Positions 59,901 to 64,000 of a DNA stretch of 64,000 bases are shown here, in pieces; within the stretch, counting starts at the first letter, position 1, and every line of letters starts with the position of its first letter. The stretch comes from Plantago elongata (lineage: Eukaryota; Streptophyta; Magnoliopsida; Lamiales; Plantaginaceae). The DNA is taken from positions 1-64,000 of the forward strand of contig JAYMSP010000004.1 in the NCBI GenBank assembly GCA_036897095.1. Direction: 5' to 3'. Below the pieces are notes generated by a model, which was not told where the DNA came from, did not search any database, and saw only the letters and a program-made list of their open reading frames with translations. A program made the translations under genes and the position numbers.

Positions 59901-61706
59901 TAAAGTTCTTGTAGGTGGATTCATGAAAAAAAAAAAAGGTGAATCTTGATTATATGAATACTGTTTATGATTCTTTTAAGTTCTATAAACTTGAAATTCG
60001 AAATGTTACGAGTCTGATATTCAAATTACTAATATATGTATGAACTTTTAGAACTTTGTACATAATATAATATATAATTGTGTACACTAATAATGTTGGC
60101 CGAATGATAAGAACCTGAATTGAAGAACGAGGTACATTTTTTAGATTATATTGTTACATCGTCTATGTATTTGGATACACATATTTGGATAAACACAAGA
60201 CTATTTTGGAGAAATAACACTTTATTTGAAGAGAATCATCACTTGATTTCATCATGAGTCATAAGACTCCGGATGAAGTGTTTTTGTGTTTCGCTCTCAA
60301 TTGTAAAATTTCAATTTAATTATTGAGGTTCTGATATTTAAATACCCTATAAAATATATAAATATTACAATTTAACACTAGATGCAAAATATACAAGTCA
60401 ATTTTAATTTAATTATTTTTCATTAACTTCAACTCAATTTAAATTGAACATGGGGTATTGACAATAGAACTATGCTATAAAATAGGAACCTGAGTTTTCA
60501 TATTTGGAGGTAAAAATTCAAATAAATTATGTAGGGGTGACTTTTATAGAAAATATTTAATTGAGCTACAAAGAGGTGTCCTGTGGTCATGCATGAGGCG
60601 TGTCATTTTGCCTTAATATGGTATATTATAGACTCAAATGATTAATAAGTGTAATATTTTAAGCAATTCTAAATGTAAGGCAAATCAGCTGGAATATCAA
60701 TAATTGTTATTTGCAGACCCCAATAGCACATGTTTCGGTTTCTTATTAGTGGCTCGTGCTTAACGCTGTTCAATGTAATTGTAGCTAGCTATACTTCCTC
60801 ATAACACCTCCCATCATTCCAAATAAATTAGTGCAATTTTAGAACATTTCTTTTATTTAATTCAAGTAAAAATTCAGAACTCAACTGATATAACACTCTT
60901 CAAAGATGATAAATCGGAGTTGCCTATACTTATTCAATCAATCTTCGTAAATCATTTTAAAACTAAAATATTACAACATTGCACGAATCAAGTTACGTGC
61001 ACGATCATTGATGGGAAAACACTATATTAATCAAATCAACTTATGAGTTCCGCGTATTAATTCTTTACTTTATATAATGCGGAATATAATAGCCTCCCAT
61101 CATTTTCTAGAGAAGTTATGCCACACTACATTATTGTTTTGATATAGGCAGGGGAAGAAAATACCCAAGGGTGATTCTGCAAATAAAGCAAGCTAGTTGC
61201 TGGTGAAAGAGAGTTGTTCTACACATCTATGAGAAATATATACCCCGGAATATGGTTCTTGAGGAATATACACTTGTAGTTTCTCAGGCAGAAAAGGTTA
61301 CATGTCCACTTTTTCTTCTTTCTTAAAATTCAAAGTTTTTTTTCTATGGTGTATAAAAATACACATGTCATTTATAAAATAGAATGAATCTAGTTTTAAT
61401 TGATGTCCAATGTTTGAGCCTTGAGGTGAAAAGTGGTTCATATAAAGGAGAATAAACCTGTATCTAAGCATCTTCCCTCAAATTTGTGCTTCTCGTAATG
61501 AGGCAATTTATGCTATGCTACTAGGTACATGCTAGTTTACAAACAAACCTAAAACATCTGTTTTAGTTCAATTTGATTTTACGTTTTCTATTATTTATTA
61601 GTAAAGAGGAGTTCACAGCACTGTAAAAAATGCACATAATTGGCCGTTAGACAAATTTGTTTAGTGTATGTGCAGACTTAGTCAACGAATACATTATACA
61701 TATAAA
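56968..61706. other. Gene-free AT-rich DNA
   Basis: Nearly 4.7 kb without a recognisable gene or large repeat. Small items are a hairpin CCTCTTCAA...TTGAAGAGG at 58,021-58,055 and an (AT)n run at 59,606-59,624. ORFs of 60-70 codons occur at the rate expected by chance. Confidence 0.45.
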
Positions 61707-61911
61707 TTATGTTTAGCAAAATTAGCTAAAAAGGTAGCTGGTAGCTGGTTATGTAGCTTTTTTTTTTTAACAAGCTGATTTAGCTTTTCAAACAAGCTAA
61801 CTTTTCAGCTAGCTTGTTTGAAAATTTACGCGTTCATGTAGCGAACTTTTTATTAAAAAAAACTCATGAAGCTGAAAAGGTAGCTGAAAAGATAGTGGTA
61901 AACAGAGCCAT
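61707..61911. mobile_element. MITE, AGCTAG/GTTTAGCA family, copy 3
   Basis: The ends are TTATGTTTAGCAAAATTAGC and, on the minus strand, TATGGCTCTGTTTACCAC. The inside carries AAGGTAGCTGGTAGCTGG, T-rich and CAAGCTGATTTAGCTT words. It is the best preserved of three copies in the window. The superfamily is unresolved (hAT or PIF/Harbinger). Confidence 0.65.
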
Positions 61912-62744
61912 AAAATTCACTAGAATGCCATATCTGAACAACACTAGTTTCATTGTGGGTTCCAAGTTCCGATTTTGTCACAAGCGGGGAACATTGGGTG
62001 AACGTCTTTAGCCAGATGGAAACTAGACTAATCCAAGGTGAAGAACGCCATTTTTGTTAAACTTATACTACAAACACAAGTACAAGGATTACCAAAAAGA
62101 AAGACGAAAAAGAAAGTTCCATTTTGAAATAGGAGAGAAAATGATAGGGTTGAAATGGAGCGTTGTTTTTGTTACCCAATATATAGTTTTGTCTGAGACT
62201 TTAAATTGGGCCTTTATATGGTTAGTTTTATATATGCGAACATACCAAGACAAAAATGGGTGGACTAAAGAAACAATATGACACACAATTACTAACTTGG
62301 CTTGGCTTAGCTAGCTATGATGAGCATGACAATGATGTAAATGAAATAAAATTATAGTAGTAGGCAGATTATATTGCTTCAATGCCAGATCACGAGTTAG
62401 TCAATGATTATTTCATTGCCATTTGCATTATTGAATGAATCTATACTATATATTGCTCGTACGCATGGAGTTTCAAACATTACTACGTGGATTTATGTTC
62501 AATAATATATAAGCATATGCAAAAGATGTCTTTACATGACCTTTCATGAGTTCAACTCTCATCTTAGGATTCTATCTCAATATAGACTATTGTTCTAACT
62601 TCTTTCTCCAAAACTATGTGACTTGTTTCACATTATTGTCACCAACAAATGATATTCTTCAAATTTCAGAGAATAGTATTCAGGCTAACTTTTTGGTTCG
62701 TCATTGCCTCATTGGCTCCATATAGTTATACCAATACATTATTT
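61912..62744. other. Gene-free AT-rich DNA
   Basis: The short ORFs at 61,814-62,286 overlap on both strands and show no domain. Nothing else was recognised. Confidence 0.4.
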
Positions 62745-63665
62745 GGGAAAATTTTTTCAAAAAAACTACTCTAAGTTGTGATATTTTGTTACCGTTCAAT
62801 TTTGGTATCTTGAATTGACATTGTGTTCAATTTAAGTACATCGTGGCACGTGTCAGCTTAATTACGTGACATGTGTCACATTAAAAAAATACAAAAATAC
62901 GATGAACCTAAACGTAAATACGATCGTCTTTATTAATTGCAAATAGATCCTAAGTATTAATTAACAATATTATTAAATTATCCATATAAAAATATATCAC
63001 TATTGAAAATAATTTAAAAAAAATAAAAAATAAAATCACTTAATTACAAAATCTAAAAACCCACTTGAAAAGTTTATTGTAACAAATCACCTTTTTGAAG
63101 TTTTGAATTTATTTATTTATTTATTTTATAAGTAATGAAATGTAAAATATATATTTTTTATTTTTAAAAATATTTTTGAATTATATTAAACAATTTATAC
63201 TCATAAATTACAAGAGAGTGATACGTGCCCCCTTTTTTATTTAATTATTTTTTATTTTCTATTTATCTTTTATATATACAAATTTAATTTAGAATTATAA
63301 TTCATAATTTTTCAGATTTTTATATTTCTCTTGTAATTTAAAATTAATTTTCAAATTAATTTTCCTCTCTTTCTTCTTTCTTTTAACCTTCTTTTATGTT
63401 GATTTTACAAAATAGGGTTGATTTATAACACTTGAGAAATATGTGGTGAAATTAAAAATTGTTAAAATTTATTTTATTTACAATTTCATCCATTAAAATA
63501 TTAAAATTTCGATGTGATACGTGTCACGTAATTAAGCTGCCACGTGTCACGAGGTATTTAAATTTGACACAATGTCAACTTAATGTACTAAAATTGAACG
63601 GTAACAATGAAATGTTATTTTTCGAAAATGTTAAAATTTAGAATACTTTTTTTGAATTTTTCACC
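62745..63665. mobile_element. Non-autonomous inverted-repeat DNA transposon with 7-bp ATTATTT flanks
   Basis: The left arm from 62,745 begins GGGAAAATTTTTTCAAAAAA. The right arm on the minus strand begins GGTGAAAAATTCAAAAAAAG. Both continue through TTACCGTTCAATTTT, TTGACATTGTGT and CAGCTTAATTACGTGACA, giving arms of about 140-170 bp. Perfect ATTATTT repeats flank it directly (62,738-62,744 and 63,666-63,672). The core holds no gene and matches the core of the element at 30,205-31,377 (TTTATTTATTTATTT, GTAATGAAATGTAAAAT, AAATTACAAGAGAGTGA). Confidence 0.75.
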
Positions 63666-64000
63666 ATTATTTCGTGTGATTGTATTATGATGGACGTATC
63701 GTGAAGTGTGGTTATTAGAAGTTATATTTACAGTAGAAAACGGATTGAAAAGTTAGTACGCGTGTTGTCTCGGGAGAGAAATTTATTCGTATGTGTTTAC
63801 ATATTGCACAATTAAGATCTAGCTTGTGAAATTTTCAGTCACTCAAGTTTTTACTATATATTTTGGAATTTGGAGTTGAAAAGTCACAATTTTGATTTTT
63901 GAGTTTTCACATGTTGGGCTAAAAATAGCCCATACACAAGAAGGCGTTGAGTCCAAACGTTTAGGATCGAGGCCTCAAGCTCATTAAAGCCCAAATTGAG
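63666..64000. other. AT-rich DNA to window edge
   Basis: GTTGGGCTAAAAATAGCCCA (63,913-63,932), then a GAGGCCTCAAG palindrome and AGCCCAAATT near the edge, are promoter-like words, but no gene start is visible inside the window. Confidence 0.3.

Noticed and set aside
1-64000. CRISPR array, prokaryotic operon, rRNA or organellar insert
   Set aside because: No evenly spaced identical repeats with unique spacers, no rRNA core sequences and no recognisable plastid or mitochondrial genes were seen.

Overview
The window is nuclear DNA from a flowering plant, most likely a eudicot. The evidence is spliced genes with GT-AG introns, three protein families typical of land plants, and AT-rich intergenic DNA full of plant transposon fossils. 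It is gene-poor: three intact host genes were found in 64 kb, all on the minus strand.

The genes are: (1) a 14-exon SUC3/SUT2-type sucrose transporter, coding exons between 13,861 and 22,373, 598 residues, with every splice junction read by hand; (2) a two-exon PRE/ILI-type atypical HLH regulator of 92 residues at 24,657-25,413; (3) a SKIP11-like F-box/kelch-repeat protein of 442 residues at 45,252-46,580, with one coding exon and a probable intron in its 5' leader. The three do not form an obvious pathway. They concern sugar transport or sensing, brassinosteroid/gibberellin-linked growth control, and ubiquitin ligase targeting.

Layout: 1-1,415 is the end of a CACTA transposon that runs off the left edge. 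1,600-3,077 is a decayed 3' end of a Copia element with one LTR. 3,127-3,850 is a higher-order repeat of GGCAAACT-like monomers. 4,140-9,189 is a full-length but broken Copia element. 9,251-13,860 holds a Tourist-like MITE, a tandem duplication with a coding-like fragment, and the sucrose transporter 3' flank. The transporter follows, with a gene-fragment-like insert in intron 6, then the HLH gene. 26-36 kb is AT-rich and holds tandem duplications, a long inverted-repeat transposon, a solo Copia LTR, and a hAT-like element carrying a GC-rich passenger segment. 36.5-39.1 kb is a truncated Copia element on the minus strand. 40-43.6 kb holds MITEs and LINE 3' ends. After the F-box/kelch gene, 47.5-64 kb has no convincing gene. 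It does hold an unusual 1.1-kb block of TAGTTTCA/TGAAACTA octamers in opposed arrays, paired arrays of a TTCGGGTCA-like motif, several MITEs, and a second inverted-repeat transposon whose core matches the one at 30.2 kb.

No rRNA, complete tRNA, CRISPR array or organellar insertion was recognised. The most unusual signals are the opposed octamer arrays (50.3-51.4 kb), the two inverted-repeat elements with a shared core but different ends, and the hAT-like element carrying a transit-peptide-like ORF.
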